Notes: generated by a model from the sequence alone, not told the origin. Shown: positions 35,257 through 44,886, counted from the first letter of the stretch. The stretch is 64,000 nt of DNA from CAYOSF01 sp964406605 (GCA_964406605.1 CAYOSF010000001.1:62001-126000); one strand, 5' to 3'. Program-made: numbers and translations.

Positions 35257-37680
35257 ATGGGGCGTTATGACCCGCTGGCCGTAGAGGCCAAGTGGAGAGA
35301 GCGCTGGGCCAGCACGGGCATATACGAGACGGACGTGCGCGGAGCCCAGCGGCCTTTCTACAACCTGATGATGTTCCCTTACCCGTCGGCGGAGGGGCTA
35401 CATATCGGGAACGTCTACGCGTTCACGGGGGCCGACATCTTCGGGCGCTTCACGGCCATGCGGGGACACGACGTCTTCGAGCCGTTCGGGTTCGACGCCT
35501 TCGGCATGCACAGCGAGAACTTCGCGCTGCGGCAGAACATCCACCCCATGCAGCTCGTGCCGAACAACGTCTCCAATTTCCGGGGGCAGATGAAGGCGCT
35601 GGGCAACCGGCTCGCCTGGCGACACGAGGTGGATACCACCGATCCGTCGTACTATCGCTGGACACAGTGGATCTTCGTCCAGTTGTTCAAGCACGGTCTG
35701 GCCGAGAAGCGGGAGGCGCCGGTGAACTGGTGTCCGTCCTGCAAGACGGTCCTCGCCGACGAGCAGGTGATCGCGGGCAAATGCGAGCGCTGCTCCACCG
35801 AGAGCACCCACCGCGATCTGAAGCAGTGGTTCTTCAAGATCACGAAGTACGCCGACCGGCTTCTCGGCAACCTGGACTGGATCGACTGGTCGGCGGTGGT
35901 CAAGACGGCGCAGCGCAACTGGATCGGCCGCAGCGAGGGGCTGGAGATGACGTTTCCCGTCGAGGGCGGCGAGGAGGCGATCACCTTCTTCACGACCCGG
36001 CCGGACACGATCTTCGGCGTCACCTTCATGGTGCTGGCGCCGGAGCACCCCCTGGTGGAACGGCTGACGACGGCGGAGCAGCGGGGCGCCGTCGACGCGT
36101 ACGTGACCGAGGCCATGCGCAAGACGGCCGTCGACCGCCAGGCGATGGAGCGCACGGGAGTCTTCACCGGGGCTCACGCGATCAACCCGCTCAACGGCGA
36201 ACGGGTGCCCATCTGGGTCGCGGACTACGTGCTGATCACGGTGGGCACCGGCGCGATCATGGGCGTCCCCGCTCACGACGCGCGAGACTTCGATTTCGCC
36301 ACGCGGTTCGACCTGCCGATCAGGGTCGTGGTGGCCCCGCCGGAGTGGTCCGGAGAGGACCTGCCGGAGGCCTACACGGAGCCGGGAACGCTGGTGAACT
36401 CCGGCGAGTTCAACGGCATGGGCAACGACGCCGCGGCGCAGGCAATCGTGGAGAAGCTGGAGGGCGAGAAAGCGGGGAGGCGGCAGGTCACCTACCGGCT
36501 GCGGGACTGGCTCATCTCAAGACAGCGCTACTGGGGGACGCCGATCCCCATCATCCACTGCGACGCCTGCGGGCCCTCGGCGGTGCCTGAGGAGGAGCTG
36601 CCGGTGGTGCTGCCCTACGTCGAGGAGTTCCGGCCGACGGGCACCAGCGAGTCGCCCCTCGCGTCGGTGGAGTCGTACTATCGGGCGTCGTGCCCCTCGT
36701 GCGGCAAGGAGGCCCGGCGCGAAACCGACGTGTGCGACAATTTCCTCGACTCGGCCTGGTACTACCTGCGCTACCCATCCACCGACTTCGACGATCGCCC
36801 GTTCGACCCGGAGCTGACGAAGAAGTGGCTACCCGTGGACACGTACATCGGCGGGAAGGAGCATTCAGTCCTCCACCTCCTCTATTCCCGGTTCATCACG
36901 ATGGCGCTCCACGACATGGGCTTCATTGAATTCGAGGAGCCGTTCGAGCGCTTCCGCGCCCACGGCCTGCTGATCATGCACGGGTCGAAGATGAGCAAGT
37001 CCCGGGGGAATATCGTGAACCCGGACGACTACTTCCAGACCACCGGGGCGGACACGCTGCGCACCTATCTGATGTTCGCCGGGCGCTTCGACGAAGGCGG
37101 CGACTTCTCCGACGAGGGGATCGGCGGCGCCTCCCGTTTCCTGCACCGGGTCTGGGACCACATCCAGCGCTACCTGGACCAGAAAGCGGGCGACGGAGAC
37201 TTTCCTGTCGAGGCGCAGCAGGTCATGCACCGGACGATCAAGAAGGTGACCGGCGACATCGCAGAACTCAGGTACAACACGGCCATCGCGGCCCTGATGG
37301 AGTACAGCAACGAACTCCAGCGGCGGCCGGCGCTCGACTCCGCCGAGGTGCGTTCGCTTCTCCTGTTACTCGCTCCGTTCGCCCCGTACATGACCGAGGA
37401 GCTGTGGGAGCAGGTAGGCGGCGCCTACTCGATTCACAACGCCGCCTGGCCGGAGGCGGACGAGGAGCTGGCCCGGAGGAGCGAAGTGGAGGTGGCAGTG
37501 CAGATCGACGGGCGAACCCGTGACGTCATCCTGGTGGAGGCCGGCAGCGACGAGGAGTCGGCCGTCGGCAGCGCGCACCAGTCGTCCCGGGTGCAACGCC
37601 ATCTGGACGGTAAGGAGATCGTCAGGACGATCTTCGTGCCCGACAGGCTGATCAACTTCGTTACGCGGGGCGGGCGCTAA
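35257..37680 (+). CDS. leuS: Leucyl-tRNA synthetase
   Basis: An 807-aa class I aminoacyl-tRNA synthetase charging tRNA-Leu. The HIGH-type signature is EGLHIGNVYAFT (residue ~50) and the second signature is KMSKSRGN (residue ~580). The zinc-type module VNWCPSCKTVLADEQV and the CP1 editing domain (TTRPDTIFGVTFMVLAPEHPL, TGAHAINPLNGERVPIWVADYVL) are intact. LISRQRYWGTPIPIIHC and a C-terminal Lid/anticodon region follow. The start is ATG 35257 with ACGGAGGTG about 9 nt upstream; a GTG 21 bp earlier overlaps that site. The length is slightly short of the bacterial norm, but all domains are visible. Confidence 0.96.
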   Translation: MGRYDPLAVEAKWRERWASTGIYETDVRGAQRPFYNLMMFPYPSAEGLHIGNVYAFTGADIFGRFTAMRGHDVFEPFGFDAFGMHSENFALRQNIHPMQLVPNNVSNFRGQMKALGNRLAWRHEVDTTDPSYYRWTQWIFVQLFKHGLAEKREAPVNWCPSCKTVLADEQVIAGKCERCSTESTHRDLKQWFFKITKYADRLLGNLDWIDWSAVVKTAQRNWIGRSEGLEMTFPVEGGEEAITFFTTRPDTIFGVTFMVLAPEHPLVERLTTAEQRGAVDAYVTEAMRKTAVDRQAMERTGVFTGAHAINPLNGERVPIWVADYVLITVGTGAIMGVPAHDARDFDFATRFDLPIRVVVAPPEWSGEDLPEAYTEPGTLVNSGEFNGMGNDAAAQAIVEKLEGEKAGRRQVTYRLRDWLISRQRYWGTPIPIIHCDACGPSAVPEEELPVVLPYVEEFRPTGTSESPLASVESYYRASCPSCGKEARRETDVCDNFLDSAWYYLRYPSTDFDDRPFDPELTKKWLPVDTYIGGKEHSVLHLLYSRFITMALHDMGFIEFEEPFERFRAHGLLIMHGSKMSKSRGNIVNPDDYFQTTGADTLRTYLMFAGRFDEGGDFSDEGIGGASRFLHRVWDHIQRYLDQKAGDGDFPVEAQQVMHRTIKKVTGDIAELRYNTAIAALMEYSNELQRRPALDSAEVRSLLLLLAPFAPYMTEELWEQVGGAYSIHNAAWPEADEELARRSEVEVAVQIDGRTRDVILVEAGSDEESAVGSAHQSSRVQRHLDGKEIVRTIFVPDRLINFVTRGGR

Positions 37681-37738
37681 CCCAACCACCGAACCATCTT
37701 GACGCGCCTCCCGTTCTGACGGTCCGAGCGAAATACGT

Positions 37739-39045
37739 ATGGCGCTCACGGACGCATTCCGGCAGCGGGTCATCACGCCACTGCGGGAGAACGCCGCGCT
37801 GCTGATGGTCTGCGTGGCGACGGGCGTCATCATGCTGGGGCAGGGGATCATCAGCCCGGTCCTGCCGCTCTACGCCAAGGACTTCGACGTGAGCGCCGCG
37901 ATGGTCGGCGCGACCATCAGCGTCTTCGGACTGGCGCGGCTCCTGCTCAACCTGCCCGCGGGCCTGCTCTCCGACCGCTTCGGCCGCCGCATACTGCTCG
38001 TGGGCGGGCCGGCGATCACCGCCCTCGGCTCGTTCCTCTCGGCGGGCGCGGGCGACATCTGGCAGTTGCTGGCCTATCGTTTCGTGGCGGGCGCGGGCTC
38101 GGCGATGTTCATGACGGGCGCAATCACGCTGGTGACGGACATCGCGACCTCAGAGAACCGCGGGCGGATGCTGAGCCTGTACCAGGGGAGCCTGCTGGTG
38201 GGGGTGAGCATCGGGCCTGCGGTGGGCGGCCTGACCGCCGAGTTCCTCGGTCTGCGCGCCCCCTTTATGCTCGTGGGCGCCCTCTCCGCGGTGTGCGCCG
38301 TCTGGGCGCTGCGCGAGATGCCCGAGACCCATCGAGGGTCGCCGGCGGCGGTTCGGCCCCCGGCTCCGAGTGGCGCCGAAGCGCCGAGCGCTTCGTCCGC
38401 GCAGGCGCTCAGACTGCTAGTGACCAACCTCGGTTTCACTTTGGTCAGCCTGGTCACCTTCAGCATCTTCTTCACGCGCAGCGGCTCGCGCCAGACGTAC
38501 TGGCGCTGCTGGGCAACGAGGAGCTGGGACTCTCCGAGGGCGCGCTGGGCGGGATCTTCGCGATGATGGCCCTGGTGAACCTGGTGATGATCGGCCCCGC
38601 CGGCGCCTGGGCGGACCGCTTCGGCCGGAAGCGGGTGATCGTGCCCAGCACGTTGCTCGCCGCCGTCGCGCTCGGCCTGTTTGCGGTGACCGGAAGCATC
38701 GGCATGTTTGTCGGCGTGTCGGTGTTGTTGGCGTTCGGAACGGGGATCGCCGGGCCGGCGCCGGCGGCCTACGCCGCGGACGTGGTGCCGGCGGAGGCGC
38801 GCGGGCTGGGCATGGGTCTGTATCGCACGTACAGCGACATCGGCGTCGTGGTGGGGCCGCCGCTGCTGGGCTGGATCGCGGACGCCAGCGGGGACTACGG
38901 CTGGCCGCTGTTGTTCAACGCCGTCCTGGTTGGGTTCGCCGCGATCGCCTTCGGTCTCTTTGCGCGCGAGACGGTGGTAGTGAGGGGAACGACGGAGCCG
39001 AGCGGAGCCGGTCCGGTTGCGGCGGGCGGTCGCCCGCCCGTGTGA
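37739..39045 (+). pseudogene. MFS transporter split by a single-base frameshift
   Basis: Two overlapping frames together make one ~435-aa 12-helix major facilitator. The first (37739 to ~38500) has the signature GLLSDRFGRRILLVGG between helices 2 and 3, and ends good homology at FSIFFTRSGSRQT. The second continues from about 38500 as LALLGNEELGLSEGALGG, with AGAWADRFGRKRVIV, the matching signature of the second half, and ends at 39045. One missing base near 38498 restores ACG-TxA-CTG and a continuous protein. The clean match on both sides points to an assembly indel, although a real mutation is possible. The substrate is unknown; sequence resembles drug/multidrug exporters. Confidence 0.82.
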
Positions 39046-39069
39046 CCGTCCTGGCGGGAGAAACGAAGC

Positions 39070-39189
39070 ACCCCGGCGACGGCCTATTTTCCCCGAGAGT
39101 TCCCCCTCCAGTATCGTCGGCGCTGAGGCGTTTCACTTCCGTGTTCGGGATGGGAACGGGTGGGTCCGCCTCGCTCTAGTCACCGAGGC
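39070..39189 (-). rRNA. rrf: 5S ribosomal RNA, isolated
   Basis: The minus strand carries the 5S core ACCCGTTCCCATCCCGAACA, then CGGAAGTGAAACGCC and CAGCGCCGACGATACTG. The ends are set by pairing CCTCGGTG (39188-39181) with CGCCGGGG (39078-39071), giving about 118-120 nt. No 23S or 16S sequence is in the window; its neighbours are an MFS transporter and a sugar isomerase-like gene. Boundaries are accurate to a few bases. Confidence 0.93.
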
Positions 39190-39271
39190 ACGAGAGAACG
39201 GTAGCAGACGGACCGGCGGGGGGCAAGCGCGCCGGCCGGCCGTGGACGGCGGGCTTGACGGCGCGGCGATC

Positions 39272-40123
39272 CTACGGGCCTGTCTCTCGCATGAGGCGGC
39301 GGAGGTAGCGGACGCCGCGGGGCACGGCGGCGACGGGGTCTTCCTCGCCCTCGTACTCGATGGAGAGGTAACCGCGGTAGCGCCCCCGGACGAGGATGTC
39401 CATGATCTGCGGCCAGTCCTGGCGCCGGTCGGCTCCTTCCCCGTCGAGTTCGTACAGCTTGGCGTGGACGTGAACGGCCTGGGGCAGCGTGCGCCGGACC
39501 GACTCCAGGTCGCCGTAGTCGCCGGTGTCGAGGTTGAGGCGGAGCCAGGCCGATCCGACGTCGTGGAGGCAGCGCTCCACCTCATCCGCGCTGCCGACAA
39601 ACCCGCCGCCGTCGTGGTTCTCCAGTCCCAGCACGACGCCCCGTTCTTCGGCATAGTCCGCGCACTCTCTGAGGGCCTCCATCACGTCGGACCAGCGCCG
39701 CCGCTTGGGATCGCGGCGCGGGGCGAGCAAGCGCCGTATCCCGGCCAACGGTCCGCCTCCGACGTTTTTGGTCACCTCATCGCGGGGCACCCAGCCGGCG
39801 AACGCGCGTAGCACGGGCGCGCCGAGGTAGGACGCGACGTCTATCCACTCCTTCACCTTCGCCGTCTCCTGACGGCGGGCGTCTGCGCCGGCCACGCCGA
39901 AATCGTTGCTCACCGAGACGCAACTAATGGTGAGCTGGAGATCGGCGCAGATCTTCTTGAGGTCTCGCAGGTGGGTCGCGGCGGTGGTCGGGAAGTGGAG
40001 ATCGAGGAGCTCGACGCCGTCCAGCTCGAGCTCTTCCGCGCAGAGGCGCAGCCACCGCTCCTGGTCCAGCCGTCCATCGCTGAGGGCGCGGTGGTAGGAC
40101 CAGGAGCTGCAGCCCAGCTTCAC
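39272..40123 (-). CDS. Sugar phosphate isomerase/epimerase (AP endonuclease family 2 TIM barrel)
   Basis: A 283-aa xylose-isomerase-like TIM barrel. It starts MKLGCSSWSYHRAL, has the metal-binding ELLDLHFP, ISCVSVSNDF, a central GLENHDGG (Glu metal ligand plus His), LNLDTGDYGD (Asp/His-type ligand site) and VHVHAKLYEL, and ends GYLSIEYEGEEDP with the last Glu ligand. It presumably interconverts keto and aldo sugars or epimerises inositol-like compounds; the exact substrate is unknown. Its ATG overlaps the stop of the PIG-L deacetylase by 4 bp, so the two are coupled and part of the 39.3-46.1 kb operon. Confidence 0.87.
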   Translation of the reverse strand: MKLGCSSWSYHRALSDGRLDQERWLRLCAEELELDGVELLDLHFPTTAATHLRDLKKICADLQLTISCVSVSNDFGVAGADARRQETAKVKEWIDVASYLGAPVLRAFAGWVPRDEVTKNVGGGPLAGIRRLLAPRRDPKRRRWSDVMEALRECADYAEERGVVLGLENHDGGGFVGSADEVERCLHDVGSAWLRLNLDTGDYGDLESVRRTLPQAVHVHAKLYELDGEGADRRQDWPQIMDILVRGRYRGYLSIEYEGEEDPVAAVPRGVRYLRRLMRETGP

Positions 40124-41010
40124 ACGTCCTCCTCCAGCTCCTGGCCCCCGGCGAGACGCTCGATGCCGCCGAAGCGAGTACGGCGGAAGCCTTCCGCGTA
40201 GTCGAAGCCCGCGAGTCGGCCCACGGCCGCGGTGACGGCGCGGATCTGCCGGTCGATCGCCTCGCGGTAGTCGTGGGGGTCCAGGTTGGCCAGCTCAGGC
40301 ACGTCGAGGCCCGATGCCTCCAGCGCGAACTGGAGGTCTCGGACCGTGAGCACCATCTGGCTCTCGTGCTGGCAGAGCGCCTCGATCTTCTTGCCGATGT
40401 AGTGCGTGATGTCGACGAACTTGTTCTGGTCGCGCGGCGCCTTGGCGAAGAACCACTGCTCGCTCACGTAATGGGGCTCCAGACCCTCGTCGATTTGGTC
40501 CGGGTAGTACAGGGGGAGGTGGGCGAAGGACGCCGCTTCGGTCGCCGCGAAGGCGACGGCGCGGTGGTCGGGGTGTCCTTCGTACGGGGCGAACGGGTCC
40601 CAGGTGAAGATGATGTCGGGCTTCTCTTCCCTGATGATGCGCATGAACTGACCGCGCAGCACGTGCGGCGGCGCCTGCTCCATCAGCTCGCCGTCCGAGT
40701 AGCCCAGGCAGCCCACGCGATGAATCCCCAGGACCCGGGCGGCGCCGTGCAGCTCCTTGTCTCGGACGGCGCGAAGCTCGTCCGCCGTCAGCTCGAACGA
40801 GCCCTTGTCGTTGTCGGTGGCGACGATGAGTATGACCTGGTGGCCGCGATCGGTGAACTTGGCGATGGTGCCGCCCGCCGCGAACTCCATGTCGTCGCCG
40901 TGCGCCTCAAAGACGACCACGCGTTTCCGCCTGATCTCCTTCTGGATCTCCTGCGCCGCCGGGGCGGTCCCTGGGGTGGCCTCAGCGACAGCGACGCTCT
41001 CGCTCGTCAT
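40120..41010 (-). CDS. PIG-L family (LmbE-like) deacetylase
   Basis: A 296-aa zinc-dependent de-N-acetylase. Motif 1 is FEAHGDDMEFAAGG (AHxDD, two zinc ligands and the catalytic Asp), followed by VATDNDKGS and, near residue 150, YEGHPDHRAVAF with the third zinc-ligand His. Members remove acetyl groups from GlcNAc-linked substrates such as GlcNAc-inositol, GlcNAc-malate or lincomycin precursors. The N-terminal ~30 residues are Ala/Glu-rich without a signal, so it is cytoplasmic. It sits between a ceramidase-like hydrolase and a sugar isomerase-like gene, consistent with breakdown or remodelling of an amino-sugar conjugate. Confidence 0.9.
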   Translation of the reverse strand: MTSESVAVAEATPGTAPAAQEIQKEIRRKRVVVFEAHGDDMEFAAGGTIAKFTDRGHQVILIVATDNDKGSFELTADELRAVRDKELHGAARVLGIHRVGCLGYSDGELMEQAPPHVLRGQFMRIIREEKPDIIFTWDPFAPYEGHPDHRAVAFAATEAASFAHLPLYYPDQIDEGLEPHYVSEQWFFAKAPRDQNKFVDITHYIGKKIEALCQHESQMVLTVRDLQFALEASGLDVPELANLDPHDYREAIDRQIRAVTAAVGRLAGFDYAEGFRRTRFGGIERLAGGQELEEDV

Positions 41011-41049
41011 AGCGCTCCTCCATCCTTGGTCTCGCGTCCATCCGTTTCC

Positions 41050-42396
41050 TCACGCACCGCCGGCGACCTCCCGCAGCAGTGCCAACGCCTCGTTCTTGAC
41101 GATGCCCTCTGCTTCCGGAGCCAGCAGCGTAACGCCGGCCTCGTAGCCGCCCTCCTCGTGGGCGGCCGGCGGCACGACGTAGCCGATGTAGTGGTTCGCG
41201 TAGCAGGCGACGGGCAGGTAGCGCAGGCCCGCCTGTCCTCGGATCTCGTCGACGGTTTCGACGAAGAACTCGCCCGGCAGTCCGAGGAGGGCCAGGTCCG
41301 GCGAGAAGGAGACGGCCATGATCTCCGGGTGCAGGTTCCGGCTGCCGAGCGCGGCCATGCGCTCCGCGACGGTGCGCTCGGTGCCGAGGCGCGTGATCTG
41401 CTGCATGAGGAGGCGGCGCTGCTCCGGGTCCGGCGAGTCGCCCAGCGCCGCGACCTGCGCCTCCAGCCCCTGCAGAGTGCTCTCGTACTCGCCCGGCGGG
41501 AGGAACGTCTTGACAGGCAGCTCGACATAACGGCCCGCCACGCGCAGCTTCACGTCGGGTACCAGCTCGCCGACGGTGACCGGCTTGTCGATGTGCTCGT
41601 TCCAGCGAATGTTGTGGGCGCGCTGGCCGGGCCCGAGCGGGCGTAGCTCCGCGATGAGACGGGCCGCAGCCGCGCCGACGACCTTCCCGACGCGTTCCGC
41701 TTCCTCGTGCGCCTGCGCGATCCAGGCGGGGTTGACGTTGCCGCAGGCGCCGTTCAGGAACAGGCCGCCGAGGCCGGGGAAGAGCTGCTCGACGGTGCGG
41801 ACGGCCGCGCCGGGGTAGTCGGCGGAGAGGAGCAGGTTGGTGTGGTAGAGCACGGTGGCGTGGCAACCGAAGTTGACGGCCGCCGCGATCGGCGGCCGCA
41901 GGGGATCGGGGTCGTCCAGGAGGAGGACGGTGAGGGCTGGGTCGATGGGCCAGTCCGGGTGCCTGCGGTTCTGCGCGACGGAGTCGATGCTGCCCGCGCC
42001 CACCTTGAGCACCGCCGGACGGCGCGCGCGGTGCGCCGCCGCCACCGCCCCGGCGATGTGGCGGGCGGTGACCTCCATCAGCGCCTGGTCCACCTCCCGG
42101 CGCAGGCCGGCCGGTCCGGCGTGGGTGTGGACGGCGGCTATCAGAATGTGGTCCGATGGGATGCCGGTGGCTTCGGACGCCCGTTCCCGGGCGTCGGCGA
42201 CCAGCCGACGGTCGACGCCGACGAGGTCGCAGGAGACGATCGCCGCGGCGGTACTGCCGTCATCGATGACGAGGGCGCGGGCGTAGAGGTCGTCGTGCAC
42301 GCCCTGGGAGACGTCCGCTCGAGCGGAGTAGCCGTCCATCGGCGTGCCGACGGGCGGCGTGATGACGACGGCGGCGGTACCGGCGGTCAGGGTCAT
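41050..42396 (-). CDS. Neutral/alkaline ceramidase-like (non-lysosomal) hydrolase domain protein
   Basis: A 448-aa protein matching the N-terminal catalytic fold of neutral ceramidases. It begins GTAAVVITPPVGTPMDGY, has the typical DDLYARALVIDDG, the zinc-binding AAVHTHAGP, VNFGCHATVL and LSADYPGAA, and GLFLNGACGNVNP carrying the nucleophile-region Gly-Ala-Cys. Late LLGLPGEFFVE and NHYIGYVVP are also family motifs. No signal peptide is visible. In bacteria without sphingolipids, such genes cluster with sugar-modifying genes and probably hydrolyse other amides; the substrate here is unknown. Confidence 0.87.
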   Translation of the reverse strand: MTLTAGTAAVVITPPVGTPMDGYSARADVSQGVHDDLYARALVIDDGSTAAAIVSCDLVGVDRRLVADARERASEATGIPSDHILIAAVHTHAGPAGLRREVDQALMEVTARHIAGAVAAAHRARRPAVLKVGAGSIDSVAQNRRHPDWPIDPALTVLLLDDPDPLRPPIAAAVNFGCHATVLYHTNLLLSADYPGAAVRTVEQLFPGLGGLFLNGACGNVNPAWIAQAHEEAERVGKVVGAAAARLIAELRPLGPGQRAHNIRWNEHIDKPVTVGELVPDVKLRVAGRYVELPVKTFLPPGEYESTLQGLEAQVAALGDSPDPEQRRLLMQQITRLGTERTVAERMAALGSRNLHPEIMAVSFSPDLALLGLPGEFFVETVDEIRGQAGLRYLPVACYANHYIGYVVPPAAHEEGGYEAGVTLLAPEAEGIVKNEALALLREVAGGA

Positions 42397-42414
42397 GGGA
42401 ATGCTCCTGCGGCG

Positions 42415-42600
42415 CTAGGCGGGCGGAACGAGCTGCTCTATCAGATCGATGAGGTCGAAGACACGGAACAGGATAACGATCTCGACCGACAGCATAGCGA
42501 GCATGATGAGGACCGCGAGGATGACCCCTGCCACGAGCAGTCGCAGCGTGGCCACGGGCAGGGCGACCATGTCCGCAGTCGGTATCCGTTCACCCGTCAT
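42415..42600 (-). CDS. Small single-helix membrane protein
   Basis: A 61-aa protein with a soluble start (MTGERIPTADMVALP) and one or two closely spaced hydrophobic helices (LRLLVAGVILAVLIMLAML and EIVILFRVFDLIDLIEQL). GAGGAGG lies 4-5 nt before the ATG, so translation is well supported. It is embedded between the Gfo/Idh and ceramidase-like genes on the same strand and may be a membrane adaptor for one of them. Confidence 0.65.
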   Translation of the reverse strand: MTGERIPTADMVALPVATLRLLVAGVILAVLIMLAMLSVEIVILFRVFDLIDLIEQLVPPA

Positions 42601-42670
42601 GGGGCCTCCTCTCCCTCGCGATACGGTTCGTCGTGAACGCGTCGTCTGAGCCGAACGGCGGGCGGCGGGC

Positions 42671-43753
42671 TCAGCTCCTCTTCCACGCCTCGATCGGGCG
42701 TTTCACGTCTCCGGCACCCTCGTATGGGAGCGTCACGCGCGCGCCGCGGCCGGCCGAGGCGTAGGCGGCGATGATCGTCTCCAGCACCGCCCGGCCGTCC
42801 TCCCCCGTCGAGCGCGGCTGCTCCCCTCCCTGGATGCAGCGCACGAAGTGCTCCATCTCCTGGGGGAAGCCGTAGTTCCAGGTCTCCTCGAAAGTGGTGA
42901 AGGTCCAGCCCTGGGTCGTCTCCGCCTTCTCGACGGCGTAGCCATAGCCCGGCGTGCTGTAGGTGGTGAGGGAGCTGCCGCGCAGCAGGTCGGCCACGGT
43001 GAGCCCGTCCGAGCCGTACAGCTCCGCGCGGTCGTCGACGCCGCCGGTGCGCGCCCAGGAGTTCTCGGTGACGGCCATGCGATCACCGGAGAAGCGCAGC
43101 ACGCAGATGGAGTGGTCCTCGCCCCGCGTGCGCTCACCGTGGACGAAGGTGCCCAGCTCGGCGGAGACGCTCTCGATGGGGGCGTTGTCGTAGACCCAGC
43201 GGGCGAAAGCGATCGAGTGGCAGCCCATGTCCATGAGCACGCCGCCGCCGGAGCGCTCGACGTCCCAGAACCAGTCGGAGTGGGGACCGTAGTGGCACTC
43301 GAGCTGGCGCACGTAGTATACGCGCCCGAGCGCGCCCTCCTCGGCCAGCGTCTTGGCGCGCGCGTACTTGGGCGCGAAGAGCAGCTCCTCGGCGTAGAGG
43401 AGGAGGACGCCGGCCTTCCGGCAGGCCTCGATCATGGCGTCGCACTCGTCCAGGTTGAGCGCCATCGGCTTCTCGCAGATGACGTGCTTGCCCGCCTCCG
43501 CGGCATCGATCGCGACGTGGGCGTGCAGATCGTTGGGGCAGGCGATAGTAATCGCATCGAGGTAGGGCAGGTTGAGCATCTCGCGGTGGTCGGTGAAGAC
43601 GTTCGGGACGCCGTGGTCGCGGGCGAAGGACTCGGCGTGCTCGCGGTTGGGCGACGCGACGGCGACCACCTCGGCGTCGGGCACGAAGCCGAACGCCTGG
43701 GCGTGCAGGTCCGCGACGAACTGGGAGCCGACGATGCCGATGCGGGTGGTCAT
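42671..43753 (-). CDS. Gfo/Idh/MocA family oxidoreductase
   Basis: A 360-aa NAD(P)-dependent sugar or cyclitol dehydrogenase. The N-terminal Rossmann fold begins RIGIVGSQFVADLHAQAF. The family signature HVICEKPMALNLDE holds the conserved Lys. The C-terminal domain has the catalytic MGCHSIAFARWVYD (Asp/His pair region) and LYGSDGLTV. A soluble enzyme, probably working with the DegT aminotransferase to make or degrade an amino sugar. It lies 115 bp downstream of the AlbA_2 protein and 70 bp upstream of the small membrane protein in the same transcription direction. Confidence 0.92.
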   Translation of the reverse strand: MTTRIGIVGSQFVADLHAQAFGFVPDAEVVAVASPNREHAESFARDHGVPNVFTDHREMLNLPYLDAITIACPNDLHAHVAIDAAEAGKHVICEKPMALNLDECDAMIEACRKAGVLLLYAEELLFAPKYARAKTLAEEGALGRVYYVRQLECHYGPHSDWFWDVERSGGGVLMDMGCHSIAFARWVYDNAPIESVSAELGTFVHGERTRGEDHSICVLRFSGDRMAVTENSWARTGGVDDRAELYGSDGLTVADLLRGSSLTTYSTPGYGYAVEKAETTQGWTFTTFEETWNYGFPQEMEHFVRCIQGGEQPRSTGEDGRAVLETIIAAYASAGRGARVTLPYEGAGDVKRPIEAWKRS

Positions 43754-43868
43754 GGTGCACTGCCCCGAGTGCCAAGGTGGGTCTGGCTGGGCGCGCTAAG
43801 CAGCCGGCCGAAATCCGGCCAGCGGTCGGTTGCCACGCGATGGAAGGCGACCTGGCGATGGGCGGTCA

Positions 43869-44882
43869 TTATGGTGCAAGGTCCAGAGTGATTCCGAGCT
43901 CGACCATCTTGTCGAGGCCTGCTGGAGTATACTCCCACAGACCGAAGAGTTGTTGAGTGAACAAAACACCGCCGACCTGTGGCGGAGCGTTGTTGGCACG
44001 GACCCTCCAGATCACCAGTGGCCAAGGAACATCCTGCGGCCATCCCTGCGGGATCCCGAGCCAGAATGTATCAAGCACCCGGCGTTCGCCTGGAAAAACA
44101 GGGACATCTGATCGCGTTATGCGATATTCCTTTTCTTGGTAGGTATTCTTCCCTCCTCGGGCGGACGAAATGCTGGTTTCAGACGGCGAGAAGGGACCTA
44201 TCCCAGCGCTCAATTGAGCTAACAAGAAGAGGTGGATCTGCGCATACTCGGCAGCGGCGGCTGTGGGATCATTCACAACGGAGAACTCAAAATCAGGCGA
44301 GCGGTGGATGGGGCCCATCACGGGAAAGTCGTTGCTTCCCTCAGTCCTCCCCTTGTGGCGCATTTCTACTCTGAGCTTTGGCGAGTCCATTCTGCTCATG
44401 ACGTCTCGAATCTCATAGTCCTCCATAGGGAGGCACTCGGTTCCATGCCTACGATAATAGAGCTTGTCGCTTGCTTGGTGTGCCGTAGTGCCTTGAGGAC
44501 TCCACACGATGTACGCTACCCGTCCTGCCTTTGTCCCATGCAGCTGCACGGTCTTGACTCTGACGCCCGGTATCCGAGGGCGAATGTTGGAGTTGACTAT
44601 CTGCTCAATCCATTCCCTTGAGATTTCGCTCGGGTCGTAGCCAGCGTCGATGCCGTACGCGACATGGTTCTTCTCCATCAGCCCGTAGACAATCGTGCCG
44701 CCAGCGGAATTGGCGAGAGCAGAGACATCCTTGCTGAGGTCGGCCTTGCTCTTGCGTCGGGCCTCAGGCGTGGAGACATCAAGCGCTCCGCATGCCTTGA
44801 AATCCAACTGGAGGCCCTCTTCAGTGCGCTGGTCGATTAGGGCCTGCAGGTCGCTTTCCTCCCATTCCCACGGTTCGGGCAT
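43869..44882 (-). CDS. AlbA_2/Schlafen-like DNA- or RNA-binding domain protein
   Basis: A 337-aa protein. Residues ~8-150 match the Schlafen AlbA_2 domain: EGLQLDFKACG (E-x-x-x-x-DFK, position of the ExxxxEFK motif), KDVSALANSAGGTIVYGL, EQIVNSNIRPRIPG, and YYRRHGTECLPMEDYEI (YxRxGxxxxxM). The second half (residues 170-337) is beta-rich with no recognised family. The more A/T-rich codon use differs from the flanking sugar genes. Its ATG follows the DegT stop by 4 bp, so it has been inserted into the operon, probably by transfer. Related proteins act in transcription regulation or defence; the role here is unknown. Confidence 0.8.
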   Translation of the reverse strand: MPEPWEWEESDLQALIDQRTEEGLQLDFKACGALDVSTPEARRKSKADLSKDVSALANSAGGTIVYGLMEKNHVAYGIDAGYDPSEISREWIEQIVNSNIRPRIPGVRVKTVQLHGTKAGRVAYIVWSPQGTTAHQASDKLYYRRHGTECLPMEDYEIRDVMSRMDSPKLRVEMRHKGRTEGSNDFPVMGPIHRSPDFEFSVVNDPTAAAAEYAQIHLFLLAQLSAGIGPFSPSETSISSARGGKNTYQEKEYRITRSDVPVFPGERRVLDTFWLGIPQGWPQDVPWPLVIWRVRANNAPPQVGGVLFTQQLFGLWEYTPAGLDKMVELGITLDLAP

Positions 44883-44886
44883 GTAT

